Below are positions 33,066 through 43,167 of a stretch of DNA of 64,000 nucleotides, in pieces. A program made the translations under genes and the position numbers. The notes under the pieces were generated by a model that ran no database searches, was not told the origin of the DNA, and saw nothing but the letters and a program-made list of their open reading frames with translations. This DNA comes from JAGNKE01 sp965230245 (lineage in GTDB: Bacteria; Pseudomonadota; Alphaproteobacteria; Micavibrionales; Micavibrionaceae): assembly GCA_965230245.1 (NCBI GenBank), contig OZ246000.1, forward strand, positions 2,108,001 through 2,172,000. Reading direction: 5' to 3'. The stretch's first letter is position 1. Every line of letters begins with the position of its first letter.

Positions 33066-33947
33066 TTAGTCCATAATCTCGACATACCCCCGAATATTTG
33101 GCTGCATCGGAAAGCGGATGGTTTTCCCCTCACGAACACAACCGCCGCGCCAGTGCTTTGCAGGCGCGACCATCGTGGCTTCGGGGCGGCCTTTCTTCTC
33201 TCCCGGCCAAATCCGCACGTCTTTTAAGACCGTAAGCGGGTAGGGCGGCTCCCGCCCGTCAACGGCCAGAAACAGAGCGTATCCGGTTTGCCTGTCACCA
33301 TATCTGATATCAATATTCTCCAGTGTATACGAGCCGATCGGATGCTGCGGATCAAGGAAAAGCCCCTGATAATTCGCAATAATCGTACCGTTGCGAAGAA
33401 CGACATCGCCGACTTCGCCGTAAGCCTGAAACGCATCACCGTGAAACGTATCTTCCGGCATCTCGTAAGGCCATTTGTTCCAGCCGCCTTCCAGCGTAAA
33501 ATTCTCCAGCGTAACCGAAGGGGCACTGCCGTAGTCATTCCCGACGATCAACGCATCCAGCCCGCGCGCTTGCCCCGCATCAATTGAGAAATCGTACCCG
33601 TATATATGCGCGGCGTTCTTAATCCTAAGTACAGCCCGTTTGCCACCGAATTTTTCAGCCTTTTGTGATGTCGCGGCGTTTCCAGTAAACGCGACATGAC
33701 GCCCGCCCGTAACAAAAGCCTTCCCGCTAAACCCGTCGAGTGTAATATGCGCGTTCTGATCGGGGCGAAGCTTCAGGCGTTTGTATTGTGATCCGCTGAA
33801 AATAAAGGAATCGTATCCGTCAAATGACCGCCGGAGCGTATCGGCAATTTTTTGTTGAGGAAGAGCAGGCGGCGTTATGATATCCGCCAAAGCCGACGGC
33901 GCAAAGGCGCAAAAAAGAAATAGACAAACAACAAAACGGTAACACAT
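33066..33947 (-). CDS. Secreted right-handed beta-helix protein
   Basis: A 293-residue precursor with a signal peptide (VVCLFLFCAFAPSALA). The mature part shows the regular strand pattern of a parallel beta-helix (AHITLDGFSGKAFVTGG, AAHIYGYDFSIDAG, PSVTLENFTLEGG, GDVVLRNGTIIANYQGLFL, YTLENIDIRYG), as in pectate-lyase-like and polysaccharide-processing proteins. No catalytic residues of a known lyase are evident. It shares a transcript direction with the ankyrin gene. Confidence 0.7.
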   Translation of the reverse strand: MCYRFVVCLFLFCAFAPSALADIITPPALPQQKIADTLRRSFDGYDSFIFSGSQYKRLKLRPDQNAHITLDGFSGKAFVTGGRHVAFTGNAATSQKAEKFGGKRAVLRIKNAAHIYGYDFSIDAGQARGLDALIVGNDYGSAPSVTLENFTLEGGWNKWPYEMPEDTFHGDAFQAYGEVGDVVLRNGTIIANYQGLFLDPQHPIGSYTLENIDIRYGDRQTGYALFLAVDGREPPYPLTVLKDVRIWPGEKKGRPEATMVAPAKHWRGGCVREGKTIRFPMQPNIRGYVEIMD

Positions 33948-33978
33948 GGAACGGCCTCAAACGTCATCGATTACAGAG

Positions 33979-34356
33979 TTAGTATATCTCACGCTTTTGG
34001 CGGTCTTTGCGTTCGCTATTTTCTATACGAAGTGCCGCGCGGATGATTTTAACACCTGCGGAGACCAGAGAACTGACCACCTGCACAATCAGTCCCAGGA
34101 TCATAAGGCCAAGCACCGAATAAACAAATTTCTGCATCCGCTCGGAAAAATAAATCTCGATAGTTTCCTGCCCGACAGTGCCGTGAATGATTTTGTCATC
34201 CCCGACAACCTGCTTGAAAACAAAGCTCATGATTTTCAGGCTTTCGGGATCTTCAATCGCATTCATCACTGTATATCCGGCATAGAGCAGGAAAAAACCG
34301 CCTGCACAGACAAGGCAGACCCCGAAATAGATCAAAAACAGACGAATAGCGTTCAT
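33979..34356 (-). CDS. Two-helix membrane protein
   Basis: A 125-residue protein that I do not recognise. It has an N-terminal pair of close hydrophobic segments (LFLIYFGVCLVCAGGFFLLYAGY), a soluble loop (KQVVGDDKIIHGTVGQETIEIYF), a second membrane helix (YSVLGLMILGLIVQVVSSLV) and a basic tail. The ATG at 34356 with GAGAAAG upstream is preferred to the ATG at 34425. Confidence 0.6.
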   Translation of the reverse strand: MNAIRLFLIYFGVCLVCAGGFFLLYAGYTVMNAIEDPESLKIMSFVFKQVVGDDKIIHGTVGQETIEIYFSERMQKFVYSVLGLMILGLIVQVVSSLVSAGVKIIRAALRIENSERKDRQKREIY

Positions 34357-34537
34357 GGGTAGTCTTTCTCTATAAAATGCGGCGAATAGTGAAATACTTG
34401 CCCTACGTAAAGATAAAATCAACACTTTATGCCCTAAAATAGCTTAAAGCCCGAAATCCGCAGGGTAAGATCGTCTTATCCGCGGCTGAGTTTCCCGAAT
34501 TTATCTGTTTCAATAAGCAAGAAAGTCAGAACAAAAC

Positions 34538-35308
34538 GTGTCAAAGGCAAAGGACGATAAAATACACATTCCCGTAGACCTCGATGATCGCGGAGCCTTC
34601 ACGGCTGTTGTGCTGGTAACGTTTTTGCTCTGCGGCTGTGTTTATGCCCTGAATATCCCGTTTCTGATCAATGTCTTCGCCGCCGATTTCGGAATCCTGA
34701 GCAATCTGACGATCATCTTTTATCTCATCATAATGGGGGTGATCGGCTTTGTGGTGTACGAACACCGTAAGAAACTGACTAAGTCTATTAAGAAAGACTG
34801 GAAACGCACACTCAAACAATGGTCGCCCAAGCTCCTGATGCTGCTGCTGTGCATTGTTATGATCTGCGAAGAGATGAAATGGTTCATAACGCTTGTCACT
34901 GAAAACCCCGATTCCTACTCCGTTAAAACAATCAAAGACATCATTATCGGTGCATTAAGCGAAGTGCCTGACGGCGCAAAACTTCACGTCACCATGGCCG
35001 TTGCCGGTTTCCGCTTCGCCATTATCGCCGTCATTCTTTACGGAATAGGGTTCCTGTTATACTTCCGTGAGCAGGTAGTGTCATTCCTCAAAGATGAAAA
35101 AAACGGCTCGTTATTATTTTTTTCCGCGTTGTTCTTTATATTCATATTCTGCTCAATTCTGACAGGCGCATACGGTTTCAGAGGAAGCAGGATTTTCGAA
35201 CAGGCAACGGAATTCCTCGCATCCGTTACACTTCTGACCTATATCCTGAATCAAAAAAGCGCCGAAAAGGCGCTCTCGAAGTTTTTAAAACTCGCTAATA
35301 TGAATTAG
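34538..35308 (+). CDS. Multi-pass membrane protein
   Basis: A 256-residue protein with a GTG start and about six hydrophobic segments (FTAVVLVTFLLCGCVYAL, LTIIFYLIIMGVIGFVVY, LLMLLLCIVMICEEM, FAIIAVILYGIGFLLYF, SLLFFSALFFIFIFCSIL). Loops are lysine-rich. No family recognised. The stop overlaps the end of the convergent small gene. Confidence 0.62.
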   Translation: MSKAKDDKIHIPVDLDDRGAFTAVVLVTFLLCGCVYALNIPFLINVFAADFGILSNLTIIFYLIIMGVIGFVVYEHRKKLTKSIKKDWKRTLKQWSPKLLMLLLCIVMICEEMKWFITLVTENPDSYSVKTIKDIIIGALSEVPDGAKLHVTMAVAGFRFAIIAVILYGIGFLLYFREQVVSFLKDEKNGSLLFFSALFFIFIFCSILTGAYGFRGSRIFEQATEFLASVTLLTYILNQKSAEKALSKFLKLANMN

Positions 35309-35625
35309 CCTAATGAAGGCAGAGCCTCAACCGCAGGCGAAACATCTGTCGGCAACCACGAAGCAACAGTTTGAGCACCTTCACTCAACATACCTAAAGC
35401 GTCTGTAGCTCCTGTAAAGGCGAGGTTAACATGCGGAGCCAGCGCTGCCAGTCCACCACCACCTGTGAACGCACCAACGATCGCAAAAAGACCGACAAGT
35501 CCCCCTGCAACCATTAAACCCTTAGTGACAAGCTTTGTTGCGCTCCATGCGCTTCCGAGTAAACCTCTACCTGCGTTTACTGTCTGTCCTGCTGCATTAG
35601 CTGCGGCATCAACTGGATTAGCCAT
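35305..35625 (-). CDS. Small glycine/alanine-rich membrane-associated protein
   Basis: A 106-residue protein with a good GTGAGGTTAAGAG ribosome site before the ATG at 35625. It contains one long hydrophobic glycine-rich segment (GLMVAGGLVGLFAIVGAFTGGGGLAALAP) flanked by polar helices. Not recognised. Together with its neighbours it forms the right end of the accessory region before uvrA. Confidence 0.6.
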   Translation of the reverse strand: MANPVDAAANAAGQTVNAGRGLLGSAWSATKLVTKGLMVAGGLVGLFAIVGAFTGGGGLAALAPHVNLAFTGATDALGMLSEGAQTVASWLPTDVSPAVEALPSLG

Positions 35626-35711
35626 TCTCTTAACCTCACGACCCAATAATTAATTTTTTATTACTTATAGGTAAAATAACACAAGAAGTCAAAAATATGC
35701 AAGTATTACGT

Positions 35712-38597
35712 CTATTCTGCTGCGGCGCACAATTTCTTGCTTTGCCTGAACATTAAATCCATTAGAAACTGCCCTGTGTAGCTTTTCTTAATCTTGCAAA
35801 TCTCCTCGGGCGTGCCTGCACCAATAATTTTCCCGCCTTTATGTCCACCCTCGGGCCCGATATCAATAATATAATCCGCGGTTTTGATGACATCTAGGTT
35901 ATGCTCGATAACAATAACCGTATTCCCTTGATCAACCAGCTGATGGAGAACTTCCAGCAGTTTTCGGACATCCTCGAAGTGCAATCCTGTCGTCGGTTCG
36001 TCGAGTATATAGAGTGTTTTGCCTGTGGATCGTTTCGATAATTCCTTCGCCAATTTGACCCGCTGCGCCTCTCCGCCGGACAAGGTCGTTGCTTGTTGCC
36101 CGACCTTAATATAGGTCAAACCCACGGCTTTCAACGTATCCATCTTGTCCCGAATCGTTGGAATAGCCTTAAAAAACTCTGCGGCTTCTTCAACCGTCAT
36201 ATCCAGCACATCGGCAATCGACTTACCCTTATATTTAACCTCAAGGGTTTCACGATTATATCTCTTGCCCTCGCAAGCCTCGCACTGAACATAAACATCA
36301 GGCAGGAAGTGCATCTCGATCTTGATAACGCCATCGCCCTGACACGCTTCGCACCGTCCGCCTTTAACATTGAATGAAAAACGCCCCGACTTATATCCGC
36401 GCGCTTTCGATTCGGGCAGTCCCGCAAACCAGTCACGGATAGGTGTAAAAGCCCCGGTGTAAGTAGCTGGATTGGAGCGGGGTGTCCGCCCGATCGGTGA
36501 CTGGTCGATATCAATGACCTTATCGCAGAATTCCAGACCCTTGATCTCTTTATGGGGTAAGGGCTGCTCCTTTGATTTCATAAGCGTCCGGCTTGCCGCT
36601 CGGTAAAGGGTATCAATCGTGAAGGTCGATTTCCCCGACCCCGAAACACCTGTGACACATGTAAACGTGCCAAGCGGTATCTTAGCTGAAACGCTCTGGA
36701 GATTGTTGCCGGTCGCGCCGACCACTTCGATAAACTGTTTTTTCTTACCCTTACGGCGCTCATCGGGAATGCTGATTTCTTTGTCGCCGCGTATATACTG
36801 CGCCGTCAGGCTATCCTTATGTTTGAAAACGGCTTCGGGCTTTCCTTGCGCAACAATCGCGCCCCCGTGCACACCCGCACCTAGCCCCATATCAACAAGA
36901 TGATCGGCGGTGCGAATTGCATCTTCATCATGTTCCACGACAATAACCGTATTCCCCAAATCACGAAGACGCTGCAGCGTCTCAAGCAGGCGGTTGTTAT
37001 CACGCTGGTGCAAACCGATAGATGGCTCATCCAGAACATAAAGAACACCCGTCAAGCCTGAGCCAATCTGTGAGGCAAGTCTGATACGCTGGCTCTCCCC
37101 ACCCGACAGCGTACCCGAAGAACGTGACAGGGTTAAATAATCTAGGCCGACATTCATCAAAAAACCGAGCCGCTCGTTAATTTCCTTAAGAATTTTATCC
37201 GCAATCTGTCCCTGCTGGGTATTCAGAGTATCAGGCAGCTTTCCGAACCAGGCATGTGCCTCTTCGATGCTCATCGCTGTAATCGTGGAAATGTCCTCGC
37301 CTTCAATTTTAACCGCCAGAGCTTCCGGTTTAAGGCGCTTCCCGCCACACGCATCACAATGAGCGCTGATCTGGTATTTCTGCAAATCTTCACGCGCCGA
37401 ATTACTGGTCGTCTCCACCAAACGACGTTTCAGGTTGTTGATGACTCCTTCAAACGGCTTGTTACTCTTCCAGTGACTGTCATTTTTACTGGTATAGGTA
37501 ATCGGGATAATCGTGTCGCCAGACCCGTAGAGCAAAACGTCTTTATTTTCACGCCTCAGCTTTTCCCACGGCGTATCGACACTAAACCCGTAAAAACCGG
37601 CAACCGCTTCAAGCGCCTGCATGTAAAAAGGGGCGAAGTTCTTTGACCAAGGCTCAATCGCGCCTTTCGCAATCGACTTTTTTGCATCAGGCACAACAAG
37701 ATCTTCGGAAAATTCGTTCTTTTCACCCAAACCGTCACAGGACGGACACGCGCCGTGCGGATTGTTAAACGAAAACAGACGCGGCTCAATTTCGGGAATC
37801 GTAAATCCGGAAACGGGGCAGGCGAACTTCTCGGAAAACAGTGTTTGGTCTTCCGTCGTTGCATCCTCGGTAATGACCAGCCCGTCAGCCAAATTCAGTG
37901 CAGTCTCGACTGAATCTGCAAGACGCGTCATCAACGTCTGCTTCTGCTCGTCATCTGTATGATGACGAATAACAAGACGATCCACGACAACCTCGATGTC
38001 ATGTTTGTATTTTTTATCCAGTTCAGGAACGTCTTCAATCTCGTAAACCGTGCCGTCAACTTTGACGCGCTGGAACCCCTTCTTCTGAAGCTCCTTGAAT
38101 TCCTTACGGTACTCACCCTTGCGACCGCGCACGATCGGCGCAAGAATATAAAGCTTCGTGCCGTCCTCCATCGCAAGAATGCGGTCAACAATCTCGGACA
38201 CAGTCTGACTGGTAATCGGCAAACCTGTTGCCGGAGAGTAGGGAACACCGACCCGCGCCCATAACAAACGCATATAGTCATAAATTTCCGTGACCGTCCC
38301 GACCGTCGAGCGCGGGTTCTTGCTGGTTGTTTTTTGCTCGATAGAAATAGCGGGCGATAACCCGTCAATCGAATCGACATCCGGCTTCTGCATCATCTCA
38401 AGGAACTGCCGCGCATACGCCGACAGGCTCTCGACATAACGCCGCTGCCCTTCCGCATAGATTGTATCAAATGCCAAAGAAGACTTACCCGAACCGGAAA
38501 GCCCTGTAATCACGATCAACTGATCGCGCGGTAAATCAACATCAACATTTTTAAGGTTATGTTCTCGTGCTCCGCGCACGGATATCTCTGTAAGCAT
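35712..38597 (-). CDS. uvrA: Excinuclease ABC subunit A
   Basis: Damage-recognition ATPase of nucleotide excision repair. Length 961 residues is typical. Two ABC modules are visible: Walker A VITGLSGSGKSSLAFDT and CVTGVSGSGKSTFTIDT, signatures LSGGESQRIRLASQIG and LSGGEAQRVKLAKELS, and two aspartate-glutamate Walker B sites (VLDEPSIGLHQRD, ILDEPTTGLHFED). Zinc ligands are present as CPSCDGLG, CDACGGKR, CEACQGDG and CEACEGKR. I see no GTTC- or GAAC-type SOS operator in the 100 bp upstream. Confidence 0.97.
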   Translation of the reverse strand: MLTEISVRGAREHNLKNVDVDLPRDQLIVITGLSGSGKSSLAFDTIYAEGQRRYVESLSAYARQFLEMMQKPDVDSIDGLSPAISIEQKTTSKNPRSTVGTVTEIYDYMRLLWARVGVPYSPATGLPITSQTVSEIVDRILAMEDGTKLYILAPIVRGRKGEYRKEFKELQKKGFQRVKVDGTVYEIEDVPELDKKYKHDIEVVVDRLVIRHHTDDEQKQTLMTRLADSVETALNLADGLVITEDATTEDQTLFSEKFACPVSGFTIPEIEPRLFSFNNPHGACPSCDGLGEKNEFSEDLVVPDAKKSIAKGAIEPWSKNFAPFYMQALEAVAGFYGFSVDTPWEKLRRENKDVLLYGSGDTIIPITYTSKNDSHWKSNKPFEGVINNLKRRLVETTSNSAREDLQKYQISAHCDACGGKRLKPEALAVKIEGEDISTITAMSIEEAHAWFGKLPDTLNTQQGQIADKILKEINERLGFLMNVGLDYLTLSRSSGTLSGGESQRIRLASQIGSGLTGVLYVLDEPSIGLHQRDNNRLLETLQRLRDLGNTVIVVEHDEDAIRTADHLVDMGLGAGVHGGAIVAQGKPEAVFKHKDSLTAQYIRGDKEISIPDERRKGKKKQFIEVVGATGNNLQSVSAKIPLGTFTCVTGVSGSGKSTFTIDTLYRAASRTLMKSKEQPLPHKEIKGLEFCDKVIDIDQSPIGRTPRSNPATYTGAFTPIRDWFAGLPESKARGYKSGRFSFNVKGGRCEACQGDGVIKIEMHFLPDVYVQCEACEGKRYNRETLEVKYKGKSIADVLDMTVEEAAEFFKAIPTIRDKMDTLKAVGLTYIKVGQQATTLSGGEAQRVKLAKELSKRSTGKTLYILDEPTTGLHFEDVRKLLEVLHQLVDQGNTVIVIEHNLDVIKTADYIIDIGPEGGHKGGKIIGAGTPEEICKIKKSYTGQFLMDLMFRQSKKLCAAAE

Positions 38598-38700
38598 GGC
38601 ATTCTTATGGCCTAAAATCTCAAACCTGACAAATTAATATTGTGTAATCAGGCTGTAAACGCCTAAACTAAAAGCAGTTAACATAAACATTGAAAGTGTC

Positions 38701-39000
38701 ATGGCCAGAAATACATTCCACTTTGATAGCGACAAGCTGCGTGCCGAACTCGAGGCGTTGGGTGACGATGAATTATACGAGCGCTACGAAGATGCCAACG
38801 ACTCACTTCATGGGGACGGCAGCTTCGACAATGATACGGTGCAGGATTGCGCAATTCTGGAAGAAATGGCCATCGAAGACCGTGCGGTTATAAGAATTGC
38901 AGGAGAGCTGTTAAAACAGCGCGGTGTTATTAACCAGTTCGGCATCCGCATCGCGACACCGCAAGGGGAACCGCCACAAGGTCAAGGTCTGGATATGTAG
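38701..39000 (+). CDS. Hypothetical small acidic protein
   Basis: A 99-residue acidic protein without a recognised domain (DSDKLRAELEALGDDELYERYEDANDSLHG, then a helix IEDRAVIRIAGELLKQRG). It lies between the divergent uvrA and the ssb gene. Its weak GAAAGTG ribosome site and regular codon structure support a real gene. Confidence 0.55.
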   Translation: MARNTFHFDSDKLRAELEALGDDELYERYEDANDSLHGDGSFDNDTVQDCAILEEMAIEDRAVIRIAGELLKQRGVINQFGIRIATPQGEPPQGQGLDM

Positions 39001-39188
39001 TATTCGGCTGCATAAGCATCATTCTATGCCGGACAGAAATAAACCTGATATCCACAAGTGAAAAATAGAGAACGAAAGAGCCACTATGTTGTGTCGCTTC
39101 TCTCGGGGATACATGCGGAAAAAACCCTTTAGGTTTGCGTTCGGTGTGACTATATTAAGATTCTTATTCAAACGTGAGGAGTATTAAA

Positions 39189-39677
39189 GTGGCAGGCAGC
39201 GTAAACAAGGTCATTCTTGTTGGAAATCTAGGGCGAGACCCCGAAGTTCGTATGATGCAATCCGGTGACAAGGTCGTAAATCTTTCCATAGCAACATCGG
39301 AAAGCTGGAAAGACAAAAGCACTGGCGAGAGAAAAGAGAAAACAGAGTGGCATCGTGTCGTTGTCTTTAATAAAGGACTTGTCGGCGTCTGCGAAAACTA
39401 TCTGAAAAAAGGATCAAAGGTTTACATCGAAGGTCAACTGGAAACCCGCAAATGGACAGACCAGAGCGGTGTGGAGAAATATTCAACGGAAGTGGTGCTT
39501 CGCCCTTACCGTAGCGAACTGACAATGCTCGATGCGCGAGGCGGCGGCGACTCATCCTATGGCGGCGGCCAGTCATTTCAGGACAGCAGCTCCGGCTCAT
39601 ATGGAGGCGGAGCGCCGTCTGCGCAACAAGATCAACAGCCAATGGTCGAAGAATTCGAAGACGAGATACCTTTCTAA
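39189..39677 (+). CDS. ssb: Single-stranded DNA-binding protein
   Basis: Homotetrameric ssDNA-binding protein for replication and repair. The 162-residue protein has an OB fold (MAGSVNKVILVGNLGRDPEVR, WHRVVVFNKGLVGVCENYLKKGSKVYIEGQLETRKW) and a Gly/Ser/Gln-rich linker ending in the acidic tip EEFEDEIPF that recruits repair proteins. The start is the GTG at 39189, with GAGGAG upstream and the family's usual opening residues; the GTG at 39174 overlaps the ribosome site. Confidence 0.94.
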   Translation: MAGSVNKVILVGNLGRDPEVRMMQSGDKVVNLSIATSESWKDKSTGERKEKTEWHRVVVFNKGLVGVCENYLKKGSKVYIEGQLETRKWTDQSGVEKYSTEVVLRPYRSELTMLDARGGGDSSYGGGQSFQDSSSGSYGGGAPSAQQDQQPMVEEFEDEIPF

Positions 39678-39735
39678 TCATTACGGCGAATTGGGTCATC
39701 AGGTCGTTAATCGTGTAACCAACGGAGGGAGCTAA

Positions 39736-40305
39736 ATGCGCTCTAGTTTAAAACTATCATTATTCATCATTTTAGGATTGATCCTTACACTGCACGTGTC
39801 ATCGAATAACGCGTTTGCAGGCGAGGCGGTCAGTGCAGCCGACCTGCTTGAGGAGCGCATGGGTAATGAACGTGATCAGCAAGAACCCGAAATTCAAATC
39901 AAGGAACAGCCGAAATCGGATTTACCCGAACCAAAGCAAGATGAAGCAAGCATTGAAAAGCGCCTTATGTTAGCGCAGAAAATGCACGAATTGCGCCCAA
40001 CACGCCCGCAGGTAGACAATGCTATTCTAAGAGCGTCCTTATCTATTCCCGAAAGTGAGAGAGAAGCTTTTGTGGCCGCAATGAAAACGGTTTTACCTTA
40101 CAAGGCAATTGAAAGAATTTCGGTTGACGCAATGGTGGAGGTCTACACGCTCGAAGAGCTTGAAGCGATGGTTGACTATTACAGCAAGCCCGAAGCGCAA
40201 AGCGCCTCACAAAAAGTAAGAGACTGGGCAATGCTCGTACAACCTGAGATTAACCGTATGATTGATAAAGCAATGATGCGCGTGCGCACCGGAGCCCCGA
40301 ACTGA
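39736..40305 (+). CDS. DUF2059 secreted protein
   Basis: A 189-residue precursor with a signal peptide (LFIILGLILTLHVSS, cleavage at AFA). After a polar linker, the DUF2059 domain begins near residue 80: LMLAQKMHELRPTRPQVDNAI, then YTLEELEAMVDYYSKPEAQS and QPEINRMIDKAM, matching the family's ELxAMxxFYxSPxG pattern. Periplasmic; no role known. GGAGGG lies before the ATG. It is 33 bp upstream of gyrA. Confidence 0.8.
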   Translation: MRSSLKLSLFIILGLILTLHVSSNNAFAGEAVSAADLLEERMGNERDQQEPEIQIKEQPKSDLPEPKQDEASIEKRLMLAQKMHELRPTRPQVDNAILRASLSIPESEREAFVAAMKTVLPYKAIERISVDAMVEVYTLEELEAMVDYYSKPEAQSASQKVRDWAMLVQPEINRMIDKAMMRVRTGAPN

Positions 40306-40338
40306 TAATACTGATAATAATTTGGTGAATAAACATCT

Positions 40339-43167
40339 ATGAGTACAGACGAAACAACCTTACCTGATGAACCTGAAGGCGGCGTGCCGACCATTTCCCT
40401 AGAAGAGGAAATGAAACAATCCTATCTCGATTACGCCATGAGCGTTATTGTCAGTCGTGCGCTACCCGATGTACGTGACGGATTAAAACCGGTACACAGG
40501 CGTATTTTGTACGCCATGAAGGACGGAGGATTTACATCCGATAAACCTTATAGAAAGTCAGGTCGTATCGTCGGTGACGTCATGGGTAAATATCACCCGC
40601 ACGGCGATCAGGCGATCTATGACTCGCTCGTACGCATGGCACAACCCTGGTCAATGCGATTGAAACTCATCGACGGGCAGGGGAACTTCGGCTCGATGGA
40701 CGGGGACTCTCCCGCCGCAATGCGTTACACGGAAGCCCGCCTTGAAAAAGCTGCCGAGAGCATGCTTGAGGATATCGACAAGGAAACCGTCGATTTTGTC
40801 CCGAACTATGATGATACGGAGAGTGAGCCGGCCGTTCTGCCCTCCCGAATTCCGAACCTGCTGGTTAACGGTGCGGGCGGTATCGCCGTCGGGATGGCCA
40901 CCAACATCCCGCCGCATAACCTGAATGAAGTGGTCGACGCGTGCTGCGCATTTGTTGAAAACCCCCAAATTTCAACCGAAGAAATCAACGAGATCATTCC
41001 CGGTCCTGACTTCCCGACAGGCGGGTACATTCTGGGCAAAAACGGAATTCGCTCCGCTTACCATACCGGAAACGGCTCGGTTGTGATGCGTTCCAAAACC
41101 CAGATTGAGGAAATAGGCAAGCGCGAAGCAATCATCGTCAACGAGATCCCGTATCAGGTCAACAAGGGTAAGCTGCTCGAACGTCTTGGCGAAGTCGGGC
41201 GCGAAAAGATCGTCGAAGATATCGCGGAAATTCGTGATGAATCAGACCGTGATGGCGTGCGTATTGTGATCGAACTTAAGGTTGGTGCAAATACAGATGT
41301 TGTCCTGAACCAGCTTTTCAAACACACGGCACTTCAAACAAACTTTGCCTGTAATATGGTGGCCCTGCACAACGGCAAGCCGCAAATGATGTTGATCAGA
41401 GACATGATCAAGGCGTTTGTTAAATTCCGTGAAGAAGTCATCACGCGCCGTACGATTTACGAATTGAACAAAGCCCGTGAACGCGGACATAAATTGGCCG
41501 GTCTTGCCGTCGCTGTGGCAAACATCGATGAGGTCATAGCCCTGATCAGAAACGCACCCAACCCCGGGGTCGCAAAGGAACAGTTGCTGGCTAAGCGCTG
41601 GAATGCGGCCGATGTCGCACCGCTGATTGCATTGATTGATGACCCTGAGTATTTTGTGGCCGATGATGGCACGTATCAGATGTCTGAAATTCAGGCGAAA
41701 GAAATTCTGGATCTGCGCTTGCACCGACTGACAGGTCTCGAGCGTGACAAAATCGGTGAGGACCTGAAAAAGATTACAGACCAGATCGCCGAATACCTTG
41801 AAATTCTTGCCAGCCGTGAGCGCTTGCTCGAAATTCTGGTCGATGAACTGGTCGAAATCAAAGAAAAGTATGGTTCTCCGCGGCGCACAGAATTGATCGA
41901 AGCGGAATTCGAAGTCGATATCGAAGACCTGATCCAGCGCGAAGACATGGTTGTCACCATTACAGGTGGCGGCTACGTCAAACGCGTTCCGCTTGATACA
42001 TACCGCGCACAGCGCCGTGGCGGTAAGGGGCGTTCTGGCATGAGTACTAAGGATGATGACTTTGTCTCCGATCTGTTCGTCGCCAGTACCCACACGCCGA
42101 TTCTCTTCTTTACGTCTCGAGGCATTGTCCACAAGCTGAAAGTCTACCAATTGCCGCTTGCAACCCCGCAATCGAAGGGTAAGGCGCTGATTAACCTGCT
42201 CCCGATTGAAAAAGACGAAAACGTCAGCGTTTACTTGCGAATGCCCGAAGACGAAGACGTGTGGGAAAACCTTGACCTGATGTTCGCAACCTCGCACGGA
42301 ACCGTCAGACGGAACAAACTCTCGGACTTTAAAAATATCCGATCCAACGGCCTGATCGCTATGAAACTTGGCGATGACGAAAGTCTGGTGTCGGTGAAAA
42401 TCTGTAAGGATGACGAGGATGTTATGCTGGCCACGAAATTCGGCAAGGCTATCCGCTTCCCTGTTTCCGATATCCGTGTCTTCTCCGGCAGAACCTCCAC
42501 GGGCGTGCGCGGCATCAAGTTGAAGGAAAAGGACGATGAGGTCATCTCGATGTCTATCCTGAATCAGATTGATGTCACGCCGGAAGAACGGAACGCTTAC
42601 CTAAAAGCCGCTAACCGTTCTGTAAACCCGGACGAAACGACAAGTGAGAACTTCTCCGAAGCGGAAATGCAAATCAGTGAAGATAGATTCCGAGAAATGC
42701 TGGAGAAGGAACAACTGCTGCTAACCCTGACCAACAAGGGCTTCGGCAAGCGCACATCGTCCTACGAATACCGTGTATCCGGCCGCGGCGGGCAGGGTGT
42801 CACGAACATGAGTCTGACCGACAAGAACGGCGGCGAGGTCGTGGCCACATTTCCCGTAACGGACTCACATCAGATCATGCTTGTGACCGACAAGGGGCAG
42901 CTGATCCGCACACGCGTCGAGAATATCCGAATTACGGGCCGAAGCGCGCAGGGCGTGACGGTCTTCAAGGTCGGTAAGGATGAAAACGTTGTTTCCGTGG
43001 CATGGCTCATTCAGGAAGATGAAGACGAAAACGGCAACGGTGAAAATGGCGAAGACGGTGAAGAAAACATCGAAGCAGCAGACTCAGGCGAATCCTCAGC
43101 CGACACCGAATCTGGCCAAGATGATGGAGCAGATGATGGCGGTGCAGAAGAAAGCCCTGACGAATGA
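40339..43167 (+). CDS. gyrA: DNA gyrase subunit A
   Basis: Breakage-reunion subunit of gyrase, 942 residues. The catalytic tyrosine is Y130 in AAMRYTEARL. The quinolone-resistance region reads HPHGDQAIYDSL, with Q91 at the position of E. coli S83 and D95 at D87. The C-terminal wrapping domain has the GyrA box QRRGGKG at 558-564, which separates it from ParC. An insertion (about residues 765-785) and an acidic C-terminal tail of about 50 residues account for the length. The stop overlaps the coaD start by four bases. Confidence 0.97.
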   Translation: MSTDETTLPDEPEGGVPTISLEEEMKQSYLDYAMSVIVSRALPDVRDGLKPVHRRILYAMKDGGFTSDKPYRKSGRIVGDVMGKYHPHGDQAIYDSLVRMAQPWSMRLKLIDGQGNFGSMDGDSPAAMRYTEARLEKAAESMLEDIDKETVDFVPNYDDTESEPAVLPSRIPNLLVNGAGGIAVGMATNIPPHNLNEVVDACCAFVENPQISTEEINEIIPGPDFPTGGYILGKNGIRSAYHTGNGSVVMRSKTQIEEIGKREAIIVNEIPYQVNKGKLLERLGEVGREKIVEDIAEIRDESDRDGVRIVIELKVGANTDVVLNQLFKHTALQTNFACNMVALHNGKPQMMLIRDMIKAFVKFREEVITRRTIYELNKARERGHKLAGLAVAVANIDEVIALIRNAPNPGVAKEQLLAKRWNAADVAPLIALIDDPEYFVADDGTYQMSEIQAKEILDLRLHRLTGLERDKIGEDLKKITDQIAEYLEILASRERLLEILVDELVEIKEKYGSPRRTELIEAEFEVDIEDLIQREDMVVTITGGGYVKRVPLDTYRAQRRGGKGRSGMSTKDDDFVSDLFVASTHTPILFFTSRGIVHKLKVYQLPLATPQSKGKALINLLPIEKDENVSVYLRMPEDEDVWENLDLMFATSHGTVRRNKLSDFKNIRSNGLIAMKLGDDESLVSVKICKDDEDVMLATKFGKAIRFPVSDIRVFSGRTSTGVRGIKLKEKDDEVISMSILNQIDVTPEERNAYLKAANRSVNPDETTSENFSEAEMQISEDRFREMLEKEQLLLTLTNKGFGKRTSSYEYRVSGRGGQGVTNMSLTDKNGGEVVATFPVTDSHQIMLVTDKGQLIRTRVENIRITGRSAQGVTVFKVGKDENVVSVAWLIQEDEDENGNGENGEDGEENIEAADSGESSADTESGQDDGADDGGAEESPDE

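Noticed and set aside
38598..39188. Possible SOS operator near uvrA and ssb
   Set aside because: No GTTC-N7-GTTC or GAAC-N7-GAAC arrangement is present upstream of either gene.
41242..42297. Open frame of 351 codons antisense to gyrA
   Set aside because: gyrA is conserved throughout; the antisense frame has no domain and arises from its codon bias.
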